From positions 1,550,001 to 1,614,000 of the forward strand of contig NZ_CP074372.1 of NCBI RefSeq assembly GCF_018362995.1: a DNA stretch of 64,000 nucleotides, written 5' to 3'. Of this stretch, positions 31,686 through 40,610 are shown in pieces (the first letter of the stretch is position 1; the number at the start of each line of letters is the position of its first letter). The stretch is from Chryseobacterium indologenes (lineage in GTDB: Bacteria; Bacteroidota; Bacteroidia; Flavobacteriales; Weeksellaceae). Below the pieces are notes generated by a model, which worked only from the letters and a program-made list of their open reading frames with translations, did not search any database and was not told the DNA's origin. The position numbers and the translations under genes are program-made.

Positions 31686-34532
31686 TTAGTTTTTATAATT
31701 GTATTTCATCTCCTTCAACACTTTGCCATTCACATCAATCACTTTTTCAAGCCTGTTAGCCGAATCATAAACATAGCTTTCTCTAATTCCGGATGGTGAA
31801 GTGATGCTTCTTACTCCTACTAAAGGATCATAGGTATAAGTAGTGATCTGATAACCGGATAATGAAGTATTAGCTCTGAATGAACTCAATGCTGATAAAA
31901 ACGCAGTCTCATCATTACCAGAAGCTGCTAGAGCATCTGTATCGGAGGCATTAACAATAGAATCAATTAAGGACTGCTGGATATCTGTTAATTTAGCTCC
32001 TTCTATCTTAGCAATCGGCTGAGTCTGATTATACCCCCAGATAATTACGGTAGAAATACCATCTTTCGTGGTATACTGCTGTAAGTTTCCTTTTAAATCA
32101 TATTGGTCATAAGTAACTTCTGTAGAAGTAACATTTTGTAGATCTGTAGATAGGACAGAACTTGGGAGTAAGTTTAATGGGTTATCGTATTTTGTTTCGG
32201 TTTTTGAAAGTATTTTTGTGACAGTTCCAATAGTTTGTGTTGTTTCGGTTTCTAAAGGGATACCAATCATATTGGCTGTAATTAATTTTTGGTTATTTTT
32301 ATCTAATGCATATTTATATTTTACTTCTTGGATATTTCCATCAAATGAAGTCACTTTTTCTAAGTTAGGTCTGTAATTATTCGTGTTATTAAAGACCGCT
32401 TTCTTTGTTTCAGTAATACCTGAATTAAAATAATTACGTGATATCGAAGTATGGTCTTTTATCCAAACTGTTTTTATATAGAAATTTCCTACTACACCAC
32501 TGGGAACGGGTAAATATTCAGGAGCATCATATTCCATAAAAGTATAATCAAACGCTTCGTCTGATACTTTTCCATTTAAAGCATTATAAATTTCTTTTTT
32601 AGTAAGCAGCCCACTACGCATAATACTGAAATTAGGCCAAAAAGGGAGAGAATTAAGTTGCGTAAGGGTGTAATCGTAAGGTGTTTTGAAATAATATTTT
32701 GTATAACCATCAGTTCCTCCTGAGATTTTTACATTTTGATATAATATGACAGGGTTAAGGGCTGTTAAACCATCCTCAGCGTTACCTCCTGCTACATAGA
32801 GACCACTAGATTCTGTGGGATTATCAAACTTATTATAATTATATTCCTCTACTTTTGCAGGAATAGTTCCTGTTTGGATAGAAGATGATACTTCATTATA
32901 ATATTTTATGGTTGCTATTCTCGCTTGTCCGGTTGAAGAAGGCTTACGAACAATCGTTTCAACTGGCTCTCCCAGATGTTTTGCTTCAAAATAAACTTCA
33001 CCAAAAGGTATGGTAATACCTGGTTCTGCACTCAACAAAGAAACATAATAATCCCCGGCATCTGTATTATAAAAAGGAAAAAGCTGTCTGGTAGGGTAGT
33101 CCGGATCAGGTTCTACAGCAGGTCCTAATGATATCGGTACAGGTTGATAAGAACTACCTACTTTTTTATAAAATGCCAGAGACCAATAATTATTGGCAAG
33201 TTGCCCCGCATTAATATCGATCGCAACATAATAAGGTTTATTAGGAAATGGAGTGCCACCATTGTTGACTGGTACAGTAAAAAATTTTTTTTTGGCAATA
33301 CTATTAATTGTTGTGAATGAAACATTTCCTAAATTTTCTTCCGGTACAATTATTTTAGGTTCTTCTATATAATTAAAAGGAATAAAATCATATGCATATT
33401 TAATTGTTCCACCAGAAGGTAACTGAACTTCTCCTAAAGTTGTTGGAATAACAAGTTCAGGATTCGGATCTGTATTAGGCTCCTGAATAAAAGTAATACC
33501 TCCGTATTTAAATTTCGTTTTTTCTATTTCGTTATTATTGACATCAACTTTAGCAAAAGACTCAAGGCCTGTCTGAAAAGTATATTTAGAAATAAATTGA
33601 TCCGTAACTGTTTTTAATGAAGCGCTTTTTAACCTGAATTTATCTGCTTTTATATTTCCCAAATCTGTTTCATTTATCTTATCATATTCAAGTTTAATGA
33701 GTCCTTGACTTTTCACTTCAATATCTGTAAGTTTATATTCTTCAGATTCAACTACATCAGGTTCTCCAATAGGATGGGTAACATCCTTTAAGTAATTATA
33801 AGCAGCCAGAATATTTCCGCTTTCATCCTCAACAGACGTCAGAAAGAATGCACTGCGATAATTTTGATTACCATACAATATTCCTCCATTAGGATATTGA
33901 TGTACCATTACTCTTGCTCTAGAAAGTCCGTAAATTTCGAATTTATACTTTATACCTTTGTCTGTGATAATGGTAAAAGAATCTACAACCAGAGTAGAGG
34001 TATTACTTACTGATCGCTGATAATTAATTGTTGAAGAGGTTGAGGTAAGTTTTACTAATTTAAATGTATTGTTCGAAGTATCTCTTATAAACCTGAATTT
34101 TCCTGATTCTCCAGGAATAGTATAATTATAAACATCATCAAAATAATTCTTTAAATAACTATCCCCAAGTGTAAAGTGCTCATCAAACTCACCTATTATT
34201 TCTCTGGAAATTACTCCCTGGCCAAATAAAGACCAACCTCGTCCTAAATCACCAATCCACTCATCAGTTGCATTTACCGGATGGTAGCTGATTCCCATAT
34301 CAATACCAAAGCTTTTACTGTTTGAAGGAACACTGAATAAGTTGTAGGATATATCAGGTATTCCTGTTTGTATCGAAACTGGGACATTATTATAGGTTGC
34401 AAGGGAAGAAATAGTAGGAACCGGTCGTGTTACACCTGTATTAGGAGCTGAATTTGAAGCTTGTCCATAGTACATTAAGCTGATGAATAGCAAACCTAAA
34501 ACTATGAATTTTTTTAGTATATCTTTTTTCAT
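31686..34532 (-). CDS. secreted YD/RHS-type repeat protein
   Basis: 948 residues with a signal peptide (MKKDILKKFIVLGLLFISLMYYGQ). The first about 750 residues form a large beta-rich region (VSIQTGIPDISYNLFSVP; GISYHPVNATDEWIGDLGRG) similar to N-terminal portions of SpvB/RHS-like polymorphic proteins. YD-type repeats occupy the C-terminal 200 residues (YDQYDLKGNLQQYTTKDG; TYTYDPLVGVRSITSPSG; YVYDSANRLEKVIDVNG). It ends 5 bases before the RHS core gene starts and lacks a core or tip of its own, so it likely forms a shell or scaffold with the downstream protein. That cooperation is inference. Confidence 0.85.
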   Translation of the reverse strand: MKKDILKKFIVLGLLFISLMYYGQASNSAPNTGVTRPVPTISSLATYNNVPVSIQTGIPDISYNLFSVPSNSKSFGIDMGISYHPVNATDEWIGDLGRGWSLFGQGVISREIIGEFDEHFTLGDSYLKNYFDDVYNYTIPGESGKFRFIRDTSNNTFKLVKLTSTSSTINYQRSVSNTSTLVVDSFTIITDKGIKYKFEIYGLSRARVMVHQYPNGGILYGNQNYRSAFFLTSVEDESGNILAAYNYLKDVTHPIGEPDVVESEEYKLTDIEVKSQGLIKLEYDKINETDLGNIKADKFRLKSASLKTVTDQFISKYTFQTGLESFAKVDVNNNEIEKTKFKYGGITFIQEPNTDPNPELVIPTTLGEVQLPSGGTIKYAYDFIPFNYIEEPKIIVPEENLGNVSFTTINSIAKKKFFTVPVNNGGTPFPNKPYYVAIDINAGQLANNYWSLAFYKKVGSSYQPVPISLGPAVEPDPDYPTRQLFPFYNTDAGDYYVSLLSAEPGITIPFGEVYFEAKHLGEPVETIVRKPSSTGQARIATIKYYNEVSSSIQTGTIPAKVEEYNYNKFDNPTESSGLYVAGGNAEDGLTALNPVILYQNVKISGGTDGYTKYYFKTPYDYTLTQLNSLPFWPNFSIMRSGLLTKKEIYNALNGKVSDEAFDYTFMEYDAPEYLPVPSGVVGNFYIKTVWIKDHTSISRNYFNSGITETKKAVFNNTNNYRPNLEKVTSFDGNIQEVKYKYALDKNNQKLITANMIGIPLETETTQTIGTVTKILSKTETKYDNPLNLLPSSVLSTDLQNVTSTEVTYDQYDLKGNLQQYTTKDGISTVIIWGYNQTQPIAKIEGAKLTDIQQSLIDSIVNASDTDALAASGNDETAFLSALSSFRANTSLSGYQITTYTYDPLVGVRSITSPSGIRESYVYDSANRLEKVIDVNGKVLKEMKYNYKN

Positions 34533-34537
34533 TTCAA

Positions 34538-36166
34538 TTATTTCTTAATCAGTTTTGCATTCGCCGTTTTATTGTTATCAGTTTTTACCGTCATCAAATA
34601 AGCTCCTTGCACCAAAGCTTGGGTATTAATCTTAGTCACTTTATTCTTTGTTTTTATACTCTGAAGTTGTCTTCCAGACATATCATACAAAAGAATATCA
34701 GCATCTTTAAAATCAAAACCGATTTCTACATAAGCATAATCTGAGACAGGATTTGGATAAATTTTGATGTCATATTTTTCAATTAACTGATCAACCTGTT
34801 TGTCTCCCAGCTTTATAATCTTCCAGTTTTCTTTACCCAATTCTTCTGCACTGGTTCCTGCCAGAACAATAGAACCATCTCTATTAAGTTTTAAATCAGA
34901 AAGTCTTTCTTCCTTTTTTCTGGATTCTCCTTTGACATGTTTTCTCCACTGCTCATTGCCATTCTGATCTAAATACAGTATCCAGAAGGTTTCATCATCA
35001 GTTTCTACTCTTCCTTCAGCCTGAGTATAGCCTCCCAATAAAATTCCTTTGGAAGATTTATCATCTACAGAATGAATTACGCTTATTCCCATCAAAATAT
35101 CCCTATTTTTGAAGTTGTAAGATTTCTGCCACTGCTCCTCTCCTCTTTCATTTAAAGAAATCAGCCAAAGATCCGTTCCTTCTTCCAGATCTACCCTTTT
35201 ATTGCCTGATCTTTCGGATCTTGATTCTCCACCGATAACAAAGCCATTTGAAGTTAAAGCTAGCGTTCTGATGTGATCATCACCTTTCCCTCCGAAGTTC
35301 TTTTCCCATTCTAATTTTCCGTTTTTGTCTAACTTGACAATCCAGTAATCGCCCTCACCAAAGTTTTCAGTTTGTTTCGAGTTTCGGGATACGGGATTCG
35401 AGTTTTGAACGTTTGACACAGAACCCGAATCTCGCATCTCGGAACCCTTTTCAGATCCCGAAACACGAACCTCGGAACTCCTGGAATAAATTCCCAATAA
35501 TGCTCCGCCATCTCTCGTTGGAATTATCTTCTCCACTTCGTCTAAGCCTTTTCCGCCTAAAATTAACTGTGAGAGTTCCTTTCCGTTTTTGTCCAGTTTT
35601 GTGATTAAAACATCCTTGGAGCCGTAACCTTTTGAAGAACCCTGTACATTTCCTGCAACAAAGAATCCTAAGTCTGTAGTTTGAATTACAGCTCTTGCTT
35701 CTTCATCTGAAGAACTTCCTAACGTCTTTTGCCACAATTCATCGCCAAATTCATTAATTCTGATAAGCCAGATATCCGATCCTCCTTTAGAATCCTCTTT
35801 TTTATCCAAACCTTTTCCTGAATAAGAAGTTCCGGCTAAAAGAAATCCGCCATCCTGTGTTGTGACTGTAGCTGATAAATAATCATGATTGGATCCCGAG
35901 AAATATTTTTCCCATGCTTCTTCTCCCTGCTGGTTCAATTTTACCAGATGAAAATCGTAACCATTATTTTGCTTGCTGCCTGAGGCTTGCTGCTTATCGC
36001 TTTGGATAGAGCTTCCCGTTATAAGATACTGCTGATCGATTGTTGTAGTAACCTGGCTAAGAAAATCCTGGGTAGAGGATTTAATGTCTTTCTGCCATAC
36101 TACTTCCTGAGCAGATATGCCCAGAATAGCGCATAGAGTTAGCGCTCCGAGATAGATTTTTTTCAT
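34538..36166 (-). CDS. T9SS-sorted beta-propeller protein
   Basis: 542 residues: signal peptide (ending LGISAQ), then repeated blades with the pattern DIWLIRINEFGDELWQKTLG, DYWIVKLDKNGKLEWEKNFG and FWILYLDQNGNEQWRKHVKG, then a T9SS type A sorting domain (about 465-542: IYPNPVSDYAYVEIGF, LLYDMSGRQLQSIKT, GAYLMTVKTDN). The blades resemble PQQ/SBBP-type repeats. Residues about 227-266 are an odd serine-arginine-rich insertion encoded by repeat-like DNA (35369-35487), and about 56-66 (SDKQQASGSKQN) may be another. First gene of the RHS operon; the next starts 6 bases later. Confidence 0.88.
   Translation of the reverse strand: MKKIYLGALTLCAILGISAQEVVWQKDIKSSTQDFLSQVTTTIDQQYLITGSSIQSDKQQASGSKQNNGYDFHLVKLNQQGEEAWEKYFSGSNHDYLSATVTTQDGGFLLAGTSYSGKGLDKKEDSKGGSDIWLIRINEFGDELWQKTLGSSSDEEARAVIQTTDLGFFVAGNVQGSSKGYGSKDVLITKLDKNGKELSQLILGGKGLDEVEKIIPTRDGGALLGIYSRSSEVRVSGSEKGSEMRDSGSVSNVQNSNPVSRNSKQTENFGEGDYWIVKLDKNGKLEWEKNFGGKGDDHIRTLALTSNGFVIGGESRSERSGNKRVDLEEGTDLWLISLNERGEEQWQKSYNFKNRDILMGISVIHSVDDKSSKGILLGGYTQAEGRVETDDETFWILYLDQNGNEQWRKHVKGESRKKEERLSDLKLNRDGSIVLAGTSAEELGKENWKIIKLGDKQVDQLIEKYDIKIYPNPVSDYAYVEIGFDFKDADILLYDMSGRQLQSIKTKNKVTKINTQALVQGAYLMTVKTDNNKTANAKLIKK
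35369..35487. repeat. repeat-like insertion translated within the T9SS protein gene
   Basis: Contains several variants of CGAGTTTCGGGATACGGGAT and reverse-complement forms (CCCGAATCTCG, GATCCCGAAACACG), unlike the surrounding blade-coding sequence. ACGGGATTCG also occurs in the intergenic region at about 59065. The reading frame stays open through it (about 119 bases in all, joined in frame). Confidence 0.65.
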
Positions 36167-36391
36167 TCCCGTGTTGTTGTTTTTTTGAGTTAGTAATTAG
36201 TTTCTTAAAACTTCGCGAATTTAACACTTTTTAAGACATGAAAATTATTTTAATGTGGTATGCTGTAAATCATACTATTTATAATCAAATTCTATCTATT
36301 TATATCTATTTCCATTCTATTATGATGTAAAAATATCTATCAACAACGACAAAACTTGTCGTATACAATTTGTCAATTCATTTTAATACAA

Positions 36392-36415
36392 AAAGCCACT
36401 CTTTCGAGTGGCTTT
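36392..36415 (-). terminator. terminator after the first paralogue
   Basis: AAAGCCACTC and GAGTGGCTTT form a perfect 10-bp stem with a 4-base loop, 19 bases after the stop of the gene at 36434, with T run on the minus strand. Confidence 0.85.
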
Positions 36416-36433
36416 CTATTTTTTTATCTAATC

Positions 36434-36844
36434 TTACTGATAAATTACTTCATCATTCTTCTTGATCTTGTAGCTTTTTTTATAAGGAGTTAAAACATAA
36501 CTGTCTTTAATATGAGATCCGCTTTTCCAGATTTTCTCTTTTCCCTCTTTATTCAGGATAATACTTTTTGCAGCTCCATCCGGAATAAAAACTTCAGCTT
36601 TTTTCATGTCTTTCGTGAAAATTATTGCCGTCATTGAAGTGTAGCTTTTATCTGTGTTTACTTCTTTTAGCTTTATTTTCTGGTTGAAAGTTTGTATGCA
36701 ACTATTTTTTAACTGTGAATACGTATATCCTGCAGAACCAATACAGCCGTGAACATCTCTATCACCTCCCAGAACAGGAGCTTGTTTTTGTGCAAATAGT
36801 AAGGATCCAAGGAACATTGTGCTGAGTAAAATTGTTTTTTTCAT
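36434..36844 (-). CDS. small secreted protein, tandem paralogue 1
   Basis: 136 residues with a signal peptide (MKKTILLSTMFLGSLLFAQ). The mature part begins with GGDRDVHGCIGSAGYTYSQL and has a second cysteine eleven residues on (NSCIQ). It then shows a small beta-domain ending YKKSYKIKKNDEVIY. It is about half identical to the neighbour at 36962. The GCIGSAGYT-x-C pattern is seen in small bacterial secreted proteins of unknown role that resemble protease-inhibitor-like cysteine motifs; I do not assign a function. It has its own terminator. Confidence 0.8.
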   Translation of the reverse strand: MKKTILLSTMFLGSLLFAQKQAPVLGGDRDVHGCIGSAGYTYSQLKNSCIQTFNQKIKLKEVNTDKSYTSMTAIIFTKDMKKAEVFIPDGAAKSIILNKEGKEKIWKSGSHIKDSYVLTPYKKSYKIKKNDEVIYQ

Positions 36845-36920
36845 ATGTTAAATTTTTGTTTTCTGGTTAGTATAACTATATCCCTGAACAGAGTATTAGT
36901 TAATTTCTCTAAGGTACAAA

Positions 36921-36946
36921 AAAAACCACTCTTCAGAATGGTTTTT
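36921..36946 (-). terminator. terminator after the second paralogue
   Basis: AAAAACCACT and AATGGTTTTT (one mismatch) around a 6-base loop, 15 bases after the stop of the gene at 36962. Confidence 0.75.
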
Positions 36947-36961
36947 CATTTGAATCTGATC

Positions 36962-37360
36962 TTATTGGTAGATCACAATATTATCCTTTTTAAGCTGGTA
37001 TCCGTTTTTTTTGTAAGGAACCAATACATATCCATCTTTTTTCCATGCTTTGGCTTTACCGCCTGCTCTGGTAAGAATAATACTTCCTGTATCAGCATCT
37101 TTAATGAAAACCTCAGCTTTTTTCATGTCTTTGCTGAAAATAACTGCAGCTATTGAAGTATAACTTTCTTTTGGAGCTACTTCTGTCAGCTTAATTTTCT
37201 GTTCAAAAGTTCTTACACAGTCTTTCTTAATCTGAGAGTAAGTATACCCAGCAGAACCAATACATCCGTGTGCATCTCTGTCGCCACCTTTTATTTGCAT
37301 TTCTTGCGCGAATGCTAAAGAACCTAAGAACATTGTACTCAATAAAATTGTTTTTTTCAT
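36962..37360 (-). CDS. small secreted protein, tandem paralogue 2
   Basis: 132 residues with signal peptide MKKTILLSTMFLGSLAFAQ, nearly identical to that of paralogue 1. The mature part shares GGDRDAHGCIGSAGYTYSQ, QKIKLTEV, YTSIAAVIFSKDMKKAEVFI and the C-terminal DNIVIYQ. The two differ mainly in the loop after SIIL. The frame is open four codons upstream (37372), but the ATG at 37360 begins the signal peptide. Separate terminators suggest each is an independent unit born by duplication. Confidence 0.8.
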   Translation of the reverse strand: MKKTILLSTMFLGSLAFAQEMQIKGGDRDAHGCIGSAGYTYSQIKKDCVRTFEQKIKLTEVAPKESYTSIAAVIFSKDMKKAEVFIKDADTGSIILTRAGGKAKAWKKDGYVLVPYKKNGYQLKKDNIVIYQ

Positions 37361-37454
37361 GTCGATTTGCATATAATAATAATTACCGTGGTATTATTAA
37401 AAATCATGCCAAAAAAGACATAATACACATTTCTGTGAATACTTTATCTTTTTA

Positions 37455-39782
37455 TTATTTAGTCCAATTGATCTTTGAATGCTTCACGTCAGTAGAGTTG
37501 GTTCCGATCATGATATCAAATTCACCTGATTCCCAGTCATATTTCAAATCTCCGTTGTAGAACTTCAGATTTTCAGGAGTGATATCGAAGGTTACTTTTC
37601 TGGATTCTCCTTTTTTCAAAAATATTTTCTGGAAACCTTTCAATTCTTTTACAGGTCTGGTAATACTTCCCACTATATCTCTGATATACAGCTGTACCAC
37701 CTCAGCACCATCATAATTTCCATTGTTGGTTACTGTAACAGACGCCTGAATCGACTGATCTCCTTTCGGATTGGTATTGGATACAGTAATATCAGAGTAA
37801 TTGAACTTTGTATAACTTAATCCATAACCAAAAGAATACAACGGTGTATTACACTCATCCATATAGTTGGAACGGAATCTTTCGTAAGTACATTTATCTA
37901 CTTTATCCTGGCTCAGCGGGCGGCCTGTATTTTTAGCATTATAATAAATTGGAACCTGTCCAAGGCTTCTTGGGAAAGTCATTGGAAGTTTTCCTGATGG
38001 ATTTACTTTTCCGAACAGAACATCTGCAATTGCATTTCCTGCTTCAGATCCTGCAAACCATGCATTCAAAATAGAATCCGGAGTATCTTTTACATTGGTT
38101 AAAGCTAATGGACGGCCTGTGAAAAGAACCATCGCAATAGGTTTCCCGGTTTTCTTTAATTCATTTAATAAATCAACCTGAGACTGAGGAATGGTAATTT
38201 CTGTTCTTGAGGAAGATTCTCCGCTCATTTCCGCAGATTCTCCAATCGCAAGAACAATAACATCAGCTTTGTTGGCAACGTCCACAGCTTCTTTTAAAAG
38301 TTCTTCTTTGGAACGGTTGTCTCTGTCTGTTTTCTTGCCGTGAGCAGCATAGATTTCTTCTAATTTAGCATCATAGTCTATATTCGCTCCTTTTGCTGAT
38401 AAGAACTTAACTTCTTTTCCGTAGTTGGATTGTAATCCCTGCATTAAAGAAACTGAAGAGGCATGTTTTGTAGCAACACTCCATGTTCCGGCCATATTCA
38501 TAGAATTGTTTACCAATGGTCCGATTACCGCTACCGTTCCGGATTTTTTTAAAGGCAATACCTGATTTTCATTTTTCAATAACACCATTGATTGGGCAGC
38601 TGCACTTCTTGCTATATTACGGTTTTCCATATTATAGACTTCTTTTGCTGCTAATTTGGCATCTCCATGTTTGTATGGATTATCAAATAAACCCAGGTCA
38701 TATTTTGCTTCAAGAATTCTTCTTGCTGCCATATCAATTTCAGCCTGTGTAACTTTTCCTTCTGCCAGAGATTTTTTTAATGTTGTTAAAAAACCTTCTC
38801 CAACCATATCCATGTCAACGCCTGCTTTTAAAGCTAAAGCGGAAACCTGCTGAAGGTCTCCCATCCCATGGTCTACCATTTCATTGATACCGGTATAATC
38901 TGTTACCACAAAGCCTTTAAACTTCCATAAATTTCTCAATACTTCAGTCTGAAGCCATCTGTTTCCCGTTGCAGGAACACCATCCACTTCATTGAAAGAA
39001 GCCATCACAGAAGCTACGCCTGCGTCTACCGCGGCTTTGTAAGGAGGAAAATATTCGTTGAACATTCTTACATGGCTCATATCAACCGTATTGTAATCTC
39101 TTCCCGCTTCTCCGGCTCCGTATAGTGCAAAGTGTTTTACACATGCTAAGATATTGGTTCCATTGGCAAGGTCTTTCCCTTGGTAGCCATATACCATATT
39201 TTTAGAAATTTCACTTCCTAAATATGGATCTTCACCGGAACCTTCTGATACTCTTCCCCATCTTGGTTCGCGGGAGATATCTACCATGGGAGAGAATGTC
39301 CAGTTGATCCCATCAGAAGCAGCTTCTCTGGCAGCTACTTTTGCGGACTGCTGGATAAGGTTCATATCCCATGAAGCAGCCAACCCTAATGGAATTGGGA
39401 AAGTAGTTTCATACCCGTGGATCACATCCATCCCGAAAATCATTGGAATTTTCAGACGGCTTTTTTCTACAGCTACTTTCTGAACAGCTTTAATCTTATC
39501 TGCTCCTTTTATATTGAATAATCCTCCAACTAACCCTTGTTCTACTTTCTTTCCAATATCAGAACTCTGTGCCTGTCCTGTAGTAAAATCTCCGGAAGTC
39601 GGCAGGTTCATCTGGCCAATTTTTTCGTCTAATGTCATTTTAGCTAAAAGATTGTCTACAAAAGCTTTCTTTTTAGCCTGATATTGAGCCGTCTGATAAG
39701 ACTGAACGGGCTTCGTTACCATTTCCTGCGCGGAAAATACAGGTGCCAATGCTAGGGTGGCGATTACAATTAACTTTTTCAT
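37455..39782 (-). CDS. bglX: GH3 family beta-glucosidase (BglX-like)
   Basis: 775 residues, periplasmic (signal peptide ending APVFSAQ). The GH3 N-terminal barrel (about 30-370) contains KIGQMNLP, GMDVIHGYET, ACVKHFALYGAGEAGRDYN and FKGFVVTDYTGI, where D is the expected nucleophile. The GH3_C domain (about 390-620) and a fibronectin-type III-like tail (about 680-775, ending near KINWTK) follow. Such enzymes remove terminal beta-glucose from oligosaccharides. It is the last gene of the susC-susD-GH144-hydrolase-GH3 cluster and is likely to act on short products of the GH144 enzyme. Confidence 0.93.
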   Translation of the reverse strand: MKKLIVIATLALAPVFSAQEMVTKPVQSYQTAQYQAKKKAFVDNLLAKMTLDEKIGQMNLPTSGDFTTGQAQSSDIGKKVEQGLVGGLFNIKGADKIKAVQKVAVEKSRLKIPMIFGMDVIHGYETTFPIPLGLAASWDMNLIQQSAKVAAREAASDGINWTFSPMVDISREPRWGRVSEGSGEDPYLGSEISKNMVYGYQGKDLANGTNILACVKHFALYGAGEAGRDYNTVDMSHVRMFNEYFPPYKAAVDAGVASVMASFNEVDGVPATGNRWLQTEVLRNLWKFKGFVVTDYTGINEMVDHGMGDLQQVSALALKAGVDMDMVGEGFLTTLKKSLAEGKVTQAEIDMAARRILEAKYDLGLFDNPYKHGDAKLAAKEVYNMENRNIARSAAAQSMVLLKNENQVLPLKKSGTVAVIGPLVNNSMNMAGTWSVATKHASSVSLMQGLQSNYGKEVKFLSAKGANIDYDAKLEEIYAAHGKKTDRDNRSKEELLKEAVDVANKADVIVLAIGESAEMSGESSSRTEITIPQSQVDLLNELKKTGKPIAMVLFTGRPLALTNVKDTPDSILNAWFAGSEAGNAIADVLFGKVNPSGKLPMTFPRSLGQVPIYYNAKNTGRPLSQDKVDKCTYERFRSNYMDECNTPLYSFGYGLSYTKFNYSDITVSNTNPKGDQSIQASVTVTNNGNYDGAEVVQLYIRDIVGSITRPVKELKGFQKIFLKKGESRKVTFDITPENLKFYNGDLKYDWESGEFDIMIGTNSTDVKHSKINWTK

Positions 39783-39861
39783 AAATCTATCTTCTTAAAT
39801 TATTGTTTATATTTTTTTGCTTTAATTCGATGGGTTTATCTTTCTATCATTGTGTGTCAGA

Positions 39862-40569
39862 TTATTTTTCTTTCTTTTTAGACAGCATCCATTCATAGAG
39901 CTGTGGGTTTGAATAGGCCGAGTCCCACGAATTGTGATTGTCATTCGGGAAGATAACCAATTCTGCGGTTGGATTTACCGGATGCAGTTTTTGATAAAAA
40001 TTAAAGGCATTGGCAGGTAATACGATATCATCCATTCCGCCATGAAATATTTTCATATTCAAATCTTTAAATTGATGAATATTAGCGGTCATTACCTGAT
40101 CTGTAGGAGCACAAACTGAAGCCACAGCTGCAAACATTTCCGGATGTTCCATGGCAAGCTTCAAAGTTCCCCATCCTCCCATAGAAAGTCCGGTAAGATA
40201 GATTCGGGAAGCATCAATTTTATACTTCTTCTGAATTTCTTTGATCAGATTATACACGGTAACGGTATCCCACCATGTTCCTTCCGGACATTGGGGTGCA
40301 AGAATAGCCACCGGTTCTTTGATCAGGTTTTTATAGGTAAATGGACTGTGAGCTTTTACTAAATCAAGATTAGTTCCGCGTTCTCCTGAACCGTGCAGAA
40401 AGACTATTAATGGTACATTTCCTTTTGTATTCTTAGGATAATCCAGAATATAGGATATTTTCTCCTGCCTTTTAATTTCTTTATTGAGTTCTGCTTTTAT
40501 CTCCTGCGCATTCACTTGCAATGAAAACGGCAGAAGTAAAAGAGGAATATGTTTCAGTTTTAATTTCAT
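39862..40569 (-). CDS. alpha/beta-hydrolase, CE1-like secreted esterase
   Basis: 235 residues with a signal peptide (ending LPFSLQVNAQ). PLIVFLHGSGERGTN forms the oxyanion region, GLSMGGWGTL the nucleophile elbow (Ser), GMDDIVLP and NDNHNSW the Asp and His of the triad. It matches the phospholipase/carboxylesterase or CE1 type found in polysaccharide utilisation loci. The frame opens 10 codons further upstream; the ATG at 40569 begins the signal peptide. It sits between the GH144 and GH3 genes with short gaps, so it probably removes an ester group from the same glycan. Confidence 0.85.
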   Translation of the reverse strand: MKLKLKHIPLLLLPFSLQVNAQEIKAELNKEIKRQEKISYILDYPKNTKGNVPLIVFLHGSGERGTNLDLVKAHSPFTYKNLIKEPVAILAPQCPEGTWWDTVTVYNLIKEIQKKYKIDASRIYLTGLSMGGWGTLKLAMEHPEMFAAVASVCAPTDQVMTANIHQFKDLNMKIFHGGMDDIVLPANAFNFYQKLHPVNPTAELVIFPNDNHNSWDSAYSNPQLYEWMLSKKKEK

Positions 40570-40610
40570 ATTATTATTTAGGTTTTGGCTAAAGCCCATT
40601 TCTACTGAAT

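Noticed and set aside
37376..37400. AT-rich imperfect palindrome upstream of the second tandem paralogue
   Set aside because: Made almost only of TAATAATTA runs, expected by chance in such AT-rich DNA; not called as an operator.
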